Shown here piece by piece: positions 7,888-15,398 of a stretch of 36,263 nt of DNA. Origin of the DNA: Paracoccus sp. (in: a-proteobacteria) (GTDB taxonomy: Bacteria; Pseudomonadota; Alphaproteobacteria; Rhodobacterales; Rhodobacteraceae). How positions within the stretch are numbered: position 1 is the stretch's first letter; the number at the start of each line of letters is the position of its first letter. The DNA lies in the NCBI RefSeq assembly GCF_030536915.1, contig NZ_JAUNPC010000009.1:1-36263 (forward strand), in the 5' to 3' direction. Below the pieces are notes generated by a model. That model saw only the letters and a program-made list of their open reading frames with translations. It searched no databases and was not told where the DNA came from. Position numbers and translations under genes: made by a program.

Positions 7888-8865
7888 TTACCCCGCCTTG
7901 GCCGCCGCACTCTCCGGCAGTTCCTCGTCAAACAGGCGCTGGTAGAACTCGGCGACGGTCTGGCGTTCCAGTTCATCGCATTTGTTCAGGAAGGTCAGGC
8001 GGAAGGCATAGCCCACGTTGTCGAAGATGCGGCTGTTCTGCGCCCAACTGATGACCGTGCGGGGCGACATGACCGTGGACAGGTCGCCCTGCATGAAGGC
8101 CGTCCGCGTCAGATCGGCCAGCGTCACCATCTGCGCCACGCATTTGCGGCCCTTTTCGGTGTTCATCTGCGGCACCTTGGCCAGAACGATGGCAACCTCG
8201 GCGTCATGGGACAGGTAGTTCAGCGTCGCCACCAGATTCCAGCGGTCCATCTGGCCCTGGTTGATCTGCTGGGTGCCGTGGTAAAGGCCCGTCGTGTCGC
8301 CCAGGCCAACGGTGTTCGCGGTGGCGAACAGGCGGAAATACGGGTTGGGCGTGATGACCTCGTTCTGGTCCAAAAGGGTCAGCTTGCCCTCGGCCTCCAG
8401 CACGCGCTGGATCACGAACATGACGTCGGCGCGGCCAGCGTCATATTCGTCAAAGACGATGGCGGTCGGATTGCGCAGCGCCCAGGGCAGGATGCCCTCG
8501 TGAAAGACCGTGACCTGCTTGCCGTCAACCAGCTTGATCGCGTCCTTGCCGATCAGGTCGATGCGGCTGACATGGCTGTCGAGGTTCACGCGCACGGTGG
8601 GCCAGTTCAGGCGGGCGGCGACCTGCTCGATATGGGTGGATTTGCCGGTGCCGTGATAGCCCTGGATCATCACCCGGCGGTTATAGGCAAAGCCTGCCAG
8701 AATCGCGAGCGTGGTGTCGGGGTCGAACTTGTAGGTCGGGTCAAGTTCCGGCACGCGCTCGGTCCGCTCGGCGAAGCCCTTGACCTTCATGTCGCTGTCC
8801 ACGCCGAAGACGTCGCGGACGTCGATTTCCTCGGTCGGTTTCGCGTTCTGATCCAGCATGGCCAT
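7888..8865 (-). CDS. cobS: Cobaltochelatase subunit CobS
   Basis: 325-aa AAA+ ATPase subunit of the CobN-CobS-CobT cobaltochelatase, which inserts cobalt into hydrogenobyrinate a,c-diamide in aerobic B12 synthesis. Present are the CobS N-terminus ([20 protein letters not shown]), Walker [14 protein letters not shown] near residue 75, Walker [14 protein letters not shown] near 140 and the sensor [12 protein letters not shown] near 175. The start MAMLDQ has GGGGGA upstream. Odd: cobT, often beside cobS in related genomes, is not adjacent. A terminator and an opposing gene close the downstream side, so cobS looks monocistronic here. Confidence 0.95.
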   Translation of the reverse strand: MAMLDQNAKPTEEIDVRDVFGVDSDMKVKGFAERTERVPELDPTYKFDPDTTLAILAGFAYNRRVMIQGYHGTGKSTHIEQVAARLNWPTVRVNLDSHVSRIDLIGKDAIKLVDGKQVTVFHEGILPWALRNPTAIVFDEYDAGRADVMFVIQRVLEAEGKLTLLDQNEVITPNPYFRLFATANTVGLGDTTGLYHGTQQINQGQMDRWNLVATLNYLSHDAEVAIVLAKVPQMNTEKGRKCVAQMVTLADLTRTAFMQGDLSTVMSPRTVISWAQNSRIFDNVGYAFRLTFLNKCDELERQTVAEFYQRLFDEELPESAAAKAG

Positions 8866-9004
8866 CGCCCGGTCCCCCTTTGGTCCATCCGGCCGGTGAT
8901 GGAACATCCTCGGCCCGCGCGCAAGGCGTGATGCCCGCCCATGATCGAACCGAAACCCTGCCGCCCGCGTTCGCCAGCACGCAGGATTGCAGAACGAGGC
9001 GGGG

Positions 9005-9982
9005 ATGAGCGGGCTGATCGCATTACTGGACGACGTGGCGGGGATCGCCAAGGTCGCGGCGGCATCGGTGGACGATGTCGCAGGCATGTCCGCCAAGGCC
9101 GGGATGAAGGCCGCGGGTGCGGTCATCGACGACGCGGCGGTGACGCCGAAATACGTCCACGGCTTTGACGCCGAACGCGAGATCCCGATTGTCTGGCGCA
9201 TCGCCAAGGGCTCGATCTTCAACAAGGTCGTGATTCTGCTGCCCATCGCGCTGATCCTGTCCGAGTTCGCGCCCTGGGCGATCACGCCGCTGCTGATGAT
9301 CGGCGGCGCCTATCTGTGCTTCGAGGGCGCCGAGAAGGTCTGGCACGCCATCAGCCCGCATGACACCCACGACAGCTATGAGGGAGAGGAGGTCGGCTCC
9401 CCGCGCCAGCTCGAGGAATCCAAGGTCAAGGGCGCCATCAAGACCGACTTCATCCTGTCGGCCGAGATCATGACCATCGCGCTGTCCACGATCCCACCCG
9501 ATCAGGGGGTGATCATGCGCGCGATCGTTCTGCTGGCCGTGGCAATCGGGATCACCGCGGCCGTCTATGGCGCGGTCGCACTGATCGTGAAGGCGGACGA
9601 TTACGGCATGTCGCTGGCCCGCACACGGGAAGGCTTCCTGCAGGGGGCCGGGCGGCGGATCGTCAAGGCGATGCCCGGCTTCATGAAGGCGCTGACCATC
9701 GTGGGGACAGCCGCGATGCTGTGGGTCGGCGGCAACATCGTGCTGCACGGCCTCGACACACTCGGCTTCGGGCTGATGTATGACACGATCCACCACTGGT
9801 CCGATTTCGCCGCCCATGCCGTGCCTGCGGCGCAAGGCTTCGTCGGCTGGGCGGTGACGGCCTTCTTTGACGGGCTGTTCGGGCTGGCGCTGGGTTTGGC
9901 GCTGATCCCCTTGTCGAAGAACGTCCTTGCGCCCTTGTGGCGCGGCGGCCAGCGGATGCTGGGGCGGGAAGCGTCGTCATGA
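9005..9982 (+). CDS. DUF808 family inner-membrane protein (YedI-like)
   Basis: 325 aa. It matches the DUF808 family from its first residues ([57 protein letters not shown]). Several membrane segments are visible: [14 protein letters not shown] and [20 protein letters not shown] near residues 75-110, then residues about 160-200, 230-260 and 285-315. The family function is unknown; an envelope transport or stress role is speculative. ATG 9005 gives the family N-terminus; an in-frame ATG at 8987 would add six residues. It is divergent from cobS and followed by two tandem hairpins. Confidence 0.88.
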   Translation: MSGLIALLDDVAGIAKVAAASVDDVAGMSAKAGMKAAGAVIDDAAVTPKYVHGFDAEREIPIVWRIAKGSIFNKVVILLPIALILSEFAPWAITPLLMIGGAYLCFEGAEKVWHAISPHDTHDSYEGEEVGSPRQLEESKVKGAIKTDFILSAEIMTIALSTIPPDQGVIMRAIVLLAVAIGITAAVYGAVALIVKADDYGMSLARTREGFLQGAGRRIVKAMPGFMKALTIVGTAAMLWVGGNIVLHGLDTLGFGLMYDTIHHWSDFAAHAVPAAQGFVGWAVTAFFDGLFGLALGLALIPLSKNVLAPLWRGGQRMLGREASS

Positions 9983-10031
9983 GGGACGCCGCGGCCAGCG
10001 CGGCGAGGACCGTTGCCCCGAACAGATCAGC

Positions 10032-10050
10032 CGCCGGTCATGGACCGGCG
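10032..10050. terminator. Upstream member of a tandem hairpin pair after the DUF808 gene
   Basis: CGCCGGTC (10032-10039), loop ATG, GACCGGCG (10043-10050): a perfect 8-bp stem 50 bp after the stop at 9982 and 18 bp before a stronger terminator. There is no T run, so it may stabilise the 3' end rather than terminate. Confidence 0.4.
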
Positions 10051-10067
10051 ACGGCGTCATTCATGAC

Positions 10068-10094
10068 AAAAGGCGCCCCGCAGGGCGCCTTTTT
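10068..10094. terminator. Intrinsic terminator between the DUF808 gene and csbD
   Basis: AAAAGGCGCCC (10068-10078), loop CGCA, GGGCGCCTTTT (10083-10093) and one more T. The stem is perfect, with T runs on both strands, so it can terminate the plus-strand DUF808 gene and the minus-strand csbD gene, which ends 22 bp away. Confidence 0.88.
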
Positions 10095-10115
10095 CCATTC
10101 CGTGGCCTGTCCGGC

Positions 10116-10316
10116 TCAGCTGTTGCGGCGGACGAAGTCGTTCATCTTTTCGTCGACCTCGGTCTTGGCCCAGCCGTAGCGTTCCTGCAACTTGCCCGCC
10201 AGCTTGTCACGGTCGCCGTTGATCTGGGTCAGCTCGTCGTCAGTCAGTTCACCCCACTGCTGCTTGACCGAACCCTTGAGCTGGTCCCACTTGCCCTGGA
10301 TGACATCCCAGTTCAT
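10116..10316 (-). CDS. CsbD family stress-response protein
   Basis: 66 aa, small, hydrophilic, and almost entirely the CsbD domain: MNWDVIQGKWDQLKGSVKQQ and WGELTDDELTQINGDRDKLA, then GKLQERYGWAKTEVDEKMND. The ATG at 10316 has a near-perfect AGGAGG seven bases upstream, which settles the start. CsbD-like proteins are abundant general-stress or stationary-phase proteins without a known biochemical role. Single gene, with its own terminator at 10068-10094. Confidence 0.93.
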   Translation of the reverse strand: MNWDVIQGKWDQLKGSVKQQWGELTDDELTQINGDRDKLAGKLQERYGWAKTEVDEKMNDFVRRNS

Positions 10317-10396
10317 CGCATGACCTCCTTTTGTTGCGTCTGCAGTTAAACGCCCGGTCAACCTGCGGGTTCCAAACAGGAATTCCCCTTGTCCCG

Positions 10397-11347
10397 TCAG
10401 ACCACACGGTCCGGCGGCGGATCGCCGCGGAAGAAGGCCGTCAGGTTCGCCAGCGCCCTCAGGGCCATGTCGGTGCGGACCTCCTCGGTTGCCGTCCCCA
10501 GATGGGGCAGCAGCACGACATCCTCGCGCGTCCGCAGGGCCTCGGGCACCAAGGGCTCGCGCTCATAGACGTCAAGGCCCGCGCCCGCGATGGTTCCCGC
10601 CTCCAGCGCGGCGATCAGGGCCGCCTCGTCCACCACGTCGCCGCGGGCGATGTTGACGAGGATCGCGCCCGGCTTCATCGCGGCAAGCTCGGCCCCGCCG
10701 ATCAGGTGGCGGGTCGAGGCGCCGCCGGGCACCGCCGCAACAACGATGTCCGCCTGCGCCAGCAGGTCCGGCAACGGCACCTGCAGCGCGGGCAGGTCCA
10801 GTCCCATCACGGTCGAGCGGTTGTGGAAGACGACCTTCATCCCGAAGCCATGATGCCCGCGCCGGGCGATGGCCTGCCCGATGCGTCCCATCCCCACGAT
10901 GCCGAGGGTTCGCCCTGTGACATGCATCCCCAGCATCTGCGTCGGATGCCAGCCGGTCCATCGGCCCGCGCGCACCAGCCGCTCGCCTTCGCCCGCCCGA
11001 CGGGCGGTCATCAGGATCAGGGTCAGAGCAATGTCGGCGGTCGCGTCCGTCACCACGTCGGGGGTGTTGGTCACGACGATTCCTGCGGCCTTCGCGGCCT
11101 CGATGTCGATATGGTTGAAGCCCGCGCCGAAATTGGCAAGCACCCTCGCGCGCCGTTCGGGCCTGGCAAGCACCGCGGCGTTGAAGGGATCGCCCAATGT
11201 GGGAAGGATCGCGTCATGGCCGCGCAGGGCGGCGATGGCCTCGGCCTCGGTCAGCGGAACGGTTTCGTCGCGGAAACTGGCATCAAAGGCCTCCGCGATC
11301 GCCTTTTCGGCGGCGGCGGTCATGCGGCGGGTCACAAGCAGGCGCAT
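10397..11347 (-). CDS. D-2-hydroxyacid dehydrogenase (glyoxylate/hydroxypyruvate reductase type)
   Basis: 316-aa NAD(P)-dependent 2-hydroxyacid dehydrogenase. Substrate-loop residues ANFGAGFNHIDIEAAKAAGI precede the Rossmann motif GIVGMGRIGQAIARR near residue 150. The catalytic Arg is in NIARGDVVDE near 233, Glu in AGLDVYEREP near 262, and His in LLPHLGTATEE near 280. A His-Leu-Gly-Thr-Ala motif instead of His-Xaa-Gly-Ser is typical of glyoxylate/hydroxypyruvate/glycerate reductases. Substrate choice among these is not decided by sequence. It is the last gene of proC>csaA-like>dehydrogenase; its ATG overlaps the preceding stop by one base (TGATG). Confidence 0.92.
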   Translation of the reverse strand: MRLLVTRRMTAAAEKAIAEAFDASFRDETVPLTEAEAIAALRGHDAILPTLGDPFNAAVLARPERRARVLANFGAGFNHIDIEAAKAAGIVVTNTPDVVTDATADIALTLILMTARRAGEGERLVRAGRWTGWHPTQMLGMHVTGRTLGIVGMGRIGQAIARRGHHGFGMKVVFHNRSTVMGLDLPALQVPLPDLLAQADIVVAAVPGGASTRHLIGGAELAAMKPGAILVNIARGDVVDEAALIAALEAGTIAGAGLDVYEREPLVPEALRTREDVVLLPHLGTATEEVRTDMALRALANLTAFFRGDPPPDRVV

Positions 11348-11697
11348 CAGTACATCCTTCCTCCGTTCGGGACCGGGCTGTCGGGGCCGATCAGGACCAC
11401 CTGTCCTTCGGCATCCGGCAGGCCCAGGACCAGCACCTCCGAGACGAACTTGCCGATCTGGCGCGGCGGGAAATTGACGACGCCCAGCACCTGCTGGCCG
11501 ACCAGGGCAGCCGGCTCGTAATGGCGGGTGATCTGGGCGGAACTGCGCCGCTCTCCGATGCCGGGGCCGAAATCGATCCACAGCTTGATCGCGGGCACCC
11601 GGGCTTCCGGGTAGGGTTCGGCGCGCAGGATGGTGCCCACGCGGATATCCACACGGGCGAAATCGTCAAAGGTGATCTGCGGGGCGGCTGCGCTCAT
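11347..11697 (-). CDS. CsaA-like tRNA-binding domain protein
   Basis: 116 aa, a single OB-fold tRNA-binding domain of the CsaA/Trbp111 type (ITFDDFARVDIRVGTILRAE, then IKLWIDFGPGIGERRSSAQI, VGQQVLGVVNFPPRQIGKFV and SEVLVLGLPD). B. subtilis CsaA has chaperone and secretion-related activity, and Trbp111 binds the tRNA elbow; the role here is open. The protein overlaps proC upstream by ATGA and the dehydrogenase downstream by TGATG, so all three are likely coupled. A missing MetRS partner domain and the short length argue against a synthetase fragment. Confidence 0.9.
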   Translation of the reverse strand: MSAAAPQITFDDFARVDIRVGTILRAEPYPEARVPAIKLWIDFGPGIGERRSSAQITRHYEPAALVGQQVLGVVNFPPRQIGKFVSEVLVLGLPDAEGQVVLIGPDSPVPNGGRMY

Positions 11698-12503
11698 CTG
11701 CCAAGCTCCCGTCCGCGTTCGACGGCGGCGGCCACCGTGCGGCGCATCAGGGGTCCAAGGCCGGTGTCCGGGTCCATCAGATGCGACAGTCCCGCGGCCG
11801 TGGTCCCGGCGGGCGAGGTCACCGCCTCGCGCAGCCGGGCCGGGTCGCCGCCCTCGTGCATCGCCAGCGCCCCTGCCCCCGCGACCGTCGCGCGGGCGAG
11901 ATCGAGCGCAAGATCCGCGGGCAGCCCCTCGGCCTCGCCCGCCGCGGCCAGCGTCTCGATCAGGTGGAACACATAGGCGGGACCGGAACCTGAAACCGCC
12001 GTCACCGCGTCCATCTGCGATTCGTAGCCCAGGCGGACGACGCGCCCGACCGCCGACAGGAGCGACTCGGACAGCGCCAGCGCGGCTTCGTCCGCCCGCT
12101 CGTTGCCGATGATGGCGGTGATCCCCTGCCCGATGGCGGCCGGCGTGTTGGGCATCGCCCGCACCACCGGCGCCCCCGGAAAGGCGCGCCCATAGGCATC
12201 AAGCGTCACCCCGGCGGCAACCGACAGCACCAGCCGGTCCCCCGAGGCCGTCGCCGAAAGATCCGACAGCACCGGCCCCATCATCTGCGGCTTGACCGCC
12301 AGCACCAGCACGGCCGGATCGGCTGGCATCGGTCCCTCGACCGCCACGCCCTGCTGCCTGACCCAGTCGGGCGCATTCGGATCGAGGACGCGGACGGCCC
12401 CCGGCGCAAGCCCGCGCTTGAGCCAGCCCTGCAGCAGCGCGCCGCCCATCCGGCCGCAACCGACAAGCACCAGCCCTTTTTCATTCAGATGCGTCAGGTC
12501 CAT
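11694..12503 (-). CDS. proC: Pyrroline-5-carboxylate reductase
   Basis: Last enzyme of proline synthesis (269 aa), reducing pyrroline-5-carboxylate with NAD(P)H. The N-terminal Rossmann fold has VLVGCGRMGGALLQGW near residue 12. The middle shows VVRAMPNTPAAIGQG near 110. The P5CR signature region has AVSGSGPAYVFHLIE near 165 and REAVTSPAGTTAAGL near 223. Length is normal. The ATG at 12503 follows a run of nine G on the coding strand (12515-12507), which must serve as, or replace, the ribosome site. Upstream on the same strand is the ybjN-like gene, 110 bp away. Confidence 0.95.
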   Translation of the reverse strand: MDLTHLNEKGLVLVGCGRMGGALLQGWLKRGLAPGAVRVLDPNAPDWVRQQGVAVEGPMPADPAVLVLAVKPQMMGPVLSDLSATASGDRLVLSVAAGVTLDAYGRAFPGAPVVRAMPNTPAAIGQGITAIIGNERADEAALALSESLLSAVGRVVRLGYESQMDAVTAVSGSGPAYVFHLIETLAAAGEAEGLPADLALDLARATVAGAGALAMHEGGDPARLREAVTSPAGTTAAGLSHLMDPDTGLGPLMRRTVAAAVERGRELGR

Positions 12504-12613
12504 GCGCCCCCCCCCTTTTTCTGCCCGGAAAGGGGTAACGATCAGCGCGCCACTGTCCAGAGCCACCTGGGTGCCGGGTCGGACAGAAGGTGTCCTCGTC
12601 CCGTCCGGCGCGT

Positions 12614-13117
12614 TCAGGCCAGTCCGGCAGGTTCGGCAATGGCGACGCCCATGGCCTCGCGCGGCTCGATTTCGCACCGGCAGGCAAGCTGGAAGGCCGG
12701 GTAGAAACGTTCCGAGTTCGCGATGGCGCTGCGGATCATGCGGTCGACCTGCTCGGGTGCTGCGGCGGCCTGGCCCGCCAGCACCAGCCCGTAGCGCCAG
12801 ACCATCTGCCGGTGCTGCGCCCAGAACGAGAAGCCCCCTTCCCACACCGCGTCATTGGCGAGGTTCAGGACCTCGTGAAGCGCGCCCATCCGCGCTTGCG
12901 GCGGGTCGAGGTCGAAGCTGCAGATCAACCGCAGCACCTCGTCCCGTTCCGACCAGGCAAGGGTCAGCGCATAGATCCGCCACAGCCCCTCGACCGTCAT
13001 CGCGATCTGGTCGTCGGCAAGCCGGGCAAAGTCCCAGGCGCGCCGGGCGGCCACGGCCTCGGCAACGTCGATGGGGTGGGTCTCGTCGCCGGGAATGTCG
13101 TGGTTCAACTGCGCCAT
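12614..13117 (-). CDS. YbjN domain-containing protein
   Basis: 167 aa, single YbjN domain: DFARLADDQIAMTVEGLWRI, then LAWSERDEVLRLICSFDLDP, LHEVLNLANDAVWEGGFSFW and RQMVWRYGLVLAG. The fold resembles type III secretion chaperones; in enterobacteria YbjN suppresses some temperature-sensitive defects. No catalytic motif is seen. AAGGGCAGG lies before the ATG. It is the first gene of the minus-strand block ending with proC, csaA-like and the dehydrogenase, and is divergent from the ygiC-like gene (209 bp apart). The residues past 150 (REAMGVAIAEPAGLA) resemble no motif I know. Confidence 0.9.
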   Translation of the reverse strand: MAQLNHDIPGDETHPIDVAEAVAARRAWDFARLADDQIAMTVEGLWRIYALTLAWSERDEVLRLICSFDLDPPQARMGALHEVLNLANDAVWEGGFSFWAQHRQMVWRYGLVLAGQAAAAPEQVDRMIRSAIANSERFYPAFQLACRCEIEPREAMGVAIAEPAGLA

Positions 13118-13326
13118 GTGCCTGCCCTTGCCCGGACGGGCCGGGATGATCTCGACCTTTTGTGCGCGCCACCACAGCCTGAGGCAAGAGGCGCATTAAC
13201 CACCATATCCTGATCCGCCCGCTCTCTGCAGGAGAATGCCGCCAGCGCGCCGCACGGGGGAGCTGCACTTGCATCCGGCGTCCATGGTTGCCACATCGGG
13301 AAGACGACCAGCGGAACGCCCGATAG

Positions 13327-14544
13327 ATGCAGAAACTTTCCCTTCCCGAACGTCCCGGCTGGCGCGAGCGTGCCCAGGAACTGGGCTTTACCTTCGCCGA
13401 CATGAACGGCGAGCCCTATTGGGACGAAACCTCGGCCTATCGCTTCACCCTGCGCCAGATCGAGGACGACATCGAGGCCCCCGGCACGGAACTGCATGGC
13501 ATGTGCCGCGAGGCGGTGGCCCATGCGATGACGTCCGAGGAATGGCTGACCCGGCTGGAGATCCCGCGCCCCTACTGGGATTTCATCGAGCGCTCCTGGG
13601 CGAATGGCGAGCCCGAGCTTTATGGCCGCTTCGATCTTGCCTATGACGGCAAGGGTCCGGCGAAGCTGCTGGAATACAACGCCGACACGCCGACCTCGCT
13701 TTACGAATCCGCCTCTTTCCAGTGGCTCTGGTTCGAGGAAAGCCGCGATGCGGGCGTGTTGGGTCCAAACACCGACCAGTTCAACCGCATCCACGAGGCG
13801 CTGACCGAACGCTGGGCCGCCATCTGTGCGCCGGGCGAGGACATCCATTTCGCCGCCGACAAGGGCAACCCCGAGGATTACGCCACCGTCGAGGCGCTGG
13901 CCTGGGCCGCGCGCGAAGGGGGCCTTGGGGCGCATTTCACCGACCTTGCGGGCATCGGCATCACCGACCAGGGGCAGTTGGCCGACGACCACGACCGGGT
14001 GATCGGGACGCTGTTCAAGCTGTATCCCTGGGAGGACATGCTGCGCGACGACTTCGCGCCGAACCTGCAGCCATCGCAGACCCGCTTCATCGAGCCGCCG
14101 TGGAAGGCGGTCCTTTCCAACAAGGGGCTGCTGCCCTTGTTGTGGAACCTGTTCCCCAACCATCCCAACCTGTTGCCGGCATTCTTTCAGTCCGACCTTG
14201 AAGCCGCGCGCCGGGGCGAGGACACGCCCTTTGCCGATGCCATCGCCGCCGCCGGGCCGCTGCTGGCGCAGGGCCATGTCACCAAGCCCATCTTCTCGCG
14301 CGAAGGCGCGGGCGTCGTCATCCATGAAGCCGGGCAGGAAACCGACCGGGCGCCGGATGACAGCTACTCGCACCATCCCCAAGTCGTGCAGGCGCTGGCG
14401 CCCTTGCCGGATTTCGACGGCTTCCACCCAGTCCTCGGCGCATGGATCGTGGGCGAGGACTGCGTGGGTTTGGGGATGCGCGAGGACCGCGCCCGGATCA
14501 CCCACAACCTGTCGCGCTTCAAGCCGCATTTCATCGAAGGGTAA
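13327..14544 (+). CDS. Glutathionylspermidine synthase-like ATP-grasp protein (YgiC/YjfC family)
   Basis: 405 aa. The pre-ATP-grasp and ATP-grasp region resembles the synthetase half of glutathionylspermidine synthase and E. coli YgiC/YjfC: DMNGEPYWDETSAYRFTLRQ, DLAYDGKGPAKLLEYNADTP and TSLYESASFQWLW, then IHFAADKGNPED, TLFKLYPWEDML, EPPWKAVLSNKGLLPLLWNL and KPIFSREGAGV. There is no N-terminal amidase domain. The proteins are thought to form amide bonds between a carboxylate and an amine, but the true substrates of the YgiC branch are unsettled. A DUF1190 lipoprotein follows four bases later, the same pairing as E. coli ygiB-ygiC but in the reverse order. Confidence 0.9.
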   Translation: MQKLSLPERPGWRERAQELGFTFADMNGEPYWDETSAYRFTLRQIEDDIEAPGTELHGMCREAVAHAMTSEEWLTRLEIPRPYWDFIERSWANGEPELYGRFDLAYDGKGPAKLLEYNADTPTSLYESASFQWLWFEESRDAGVLGPNTDQFNRIHEALTERWAAICAPGEDIHFAADKGNPEDYATVEALAWAAREGGLGAHFTDLAGIGITDQGQLADDHDRVIGTLFKLYPWEDMLRDDFAPNLQPSQTRFIEPPWKAVLSNKGLLPLLWNLFPNHPNLLPAFFQSDLEAARRGEDTPFADAIAAAGPLLAQGHVTKPIFSREGAGVVIHEAGQETDRAPDDSYSHHPQVVQALAPLPDFDGFHPVLGAWIVGEDCVGLGMREDRARITHNLSRFKPHFIEG

Positions 14545-14548
14545 GGCC

Positions 14549-15205
14549 ATGACCGATCTCGCTGACCGCCCCGAGGAGGCCCCTGTGCCCCGCCGCAAGC
14601 GCTCTCGCCATGTCGCGCTGATGCTGGCAGGCGCGGCCGTCCTGACGCTGGCCGCCTGCGAGGATGACGCGGTGGACGCGCAGGCCTTCCCCGACCTGGA
14701 CAGTTGCCTTGCCGCCGCGCAGTCGGACGGGCTGTGGTTCACCGCCGACGACTGCCGCACCCAGTTCGCCGCCGCCGAGCAGACCCATCTGGAAACCGCC
14801 CCTCGCTATGAATCGCGCGAGCTGTGCGAGGAAGAGCATGGCGAAGGCGCCTGCGGGGCCGATCCGGCGGCAGGCGACCCGGCCGCGCAGCAGCAGGGCG
14901 GCGGGGGATTCAGCTTCATGCCGCTGCTGGTGGGCTACATGATGGGCTCGATGCTGTCGCGCGGCGGCGGAGTCTTCAGCCAGCCGATGGTGCGGACGCC
15001 GGGCGGCTATTCGACGCCTTCGGGCAACCAGACATTCGCCAGCAACAACGGCTCGGGGCGGGTTCCGGCGCAGGCCTTCAACCGCGCGCCCACGACCATC
15101 GGCCAGCAGCCGATGAGCCGGGCGCAGGTCGCCCAGCGCGGCGGCTTCGGTGCAGGCGCCACGGCCCGGACGGCAACCGGCGGGTCGCGCGGCTTCGGGG
15201 GGTGA
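14549..15205 (+). CDS. DUF1190 (YgiB-like) lipoprotein
   Basis: 218 aa. After a basic N-terminus (PRRKRSRHVALMLAG) comes a lipoprotein signal with lipobox LAAC, giving a lipid-anchored Cys followed by EDDAVDAQAFPDLDSC. The DUF1190 features are the Cys-containing segments LDSCLAAAQSDG, FTADDCRTQFAAAEQTHLE and ESRELCEEEHGEGACG, then a Gly-rich hydrophobic stretch (GGGGFSFMPLLVGYMMGSML) and a Ser/Asn/Gln/Gly-rich low-complexity tail. AAGG inside the preceding stop region is the ribosome site. It forms an operon with the ygiC-like gene and would be processed by the Lgt pathway. Function unknown. Confidence 0.87.
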   Translation: MTDLADRPEEAPVPRRKRSRHVALMLAGAAVLTLAACEDDAVDAQAFPDLDSCLAAAQSDGLWFTADDCRTQFAAAEQTHLETAPRYESRELCEEEHGEGACGADPAAGDPAAQQQGGGGFSFMPLLVGYMMGSMLSRGGGVFSQPMVRTPGGYSTPSGNQTFASNNGSGRVPAQAFNRAPTTIGQQPMSRAQVAQRGGFGAGATARTATGGSRGFGG

Positions 15206-15290
15206 CGGCGCGCCGCGGCCGCCCCCATTGCAGCCTTTCCCTTCATGGCCGACAAGACGCGCAATGCGGCTTGCAAGGGAAGGGCGTGCA

Positions 15291-15398
15291 ATGAACTCGG
15301 TCAGCCAGTTTGCCTCTGTCGGTGGGATCGGCGCTTTCCTCGGCTGGAGCCTGCCTGAGAGCGTCGTGGCCCGCTCTGCAGGCGGTCATTTCCGTTGA
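15291..15398 (+). CDS. Short upstream ORF (35 aa) coupled to the MFS gene
   Basis: A 36-codon frame begins ATG 15291 with AAGGGAAGGG about six bases upstream and encodes MNSVSQFASVGGIGAFLGWS, then LPESVVARSAGGHFR. Its stop TGA (15396-15398) overlaps the TTG start of the MFS gene (15395-15397) as TTGA. It has a much better ribosome site than the MFS start. That arrangement suggests a leader peptide whose translation delivers ribosomes to the transporter start. I know no homologue, and expression is unproven. Confidence 0.45.
   Translation: MNSVSQFASVGGIGAFLGWSLPESVVARSAGGHFR

Noticed and set aside
14198-14548. Longer N-terminus for the DUF1190 lipoprotein (start at 14198)
   Set aside because: The extra part is the out-of-frame end of the ygiC-like gene; ATG 14549 has a ribosome site and places the lipobox correctly.
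13105-14760. Minus-strand frame of 551 codons opposite the ygiC-like gene
   Set aside because: Antisense shadow of a well-recognised ATP-grasp gene; the protein has no motif and no ribosome site at its start.
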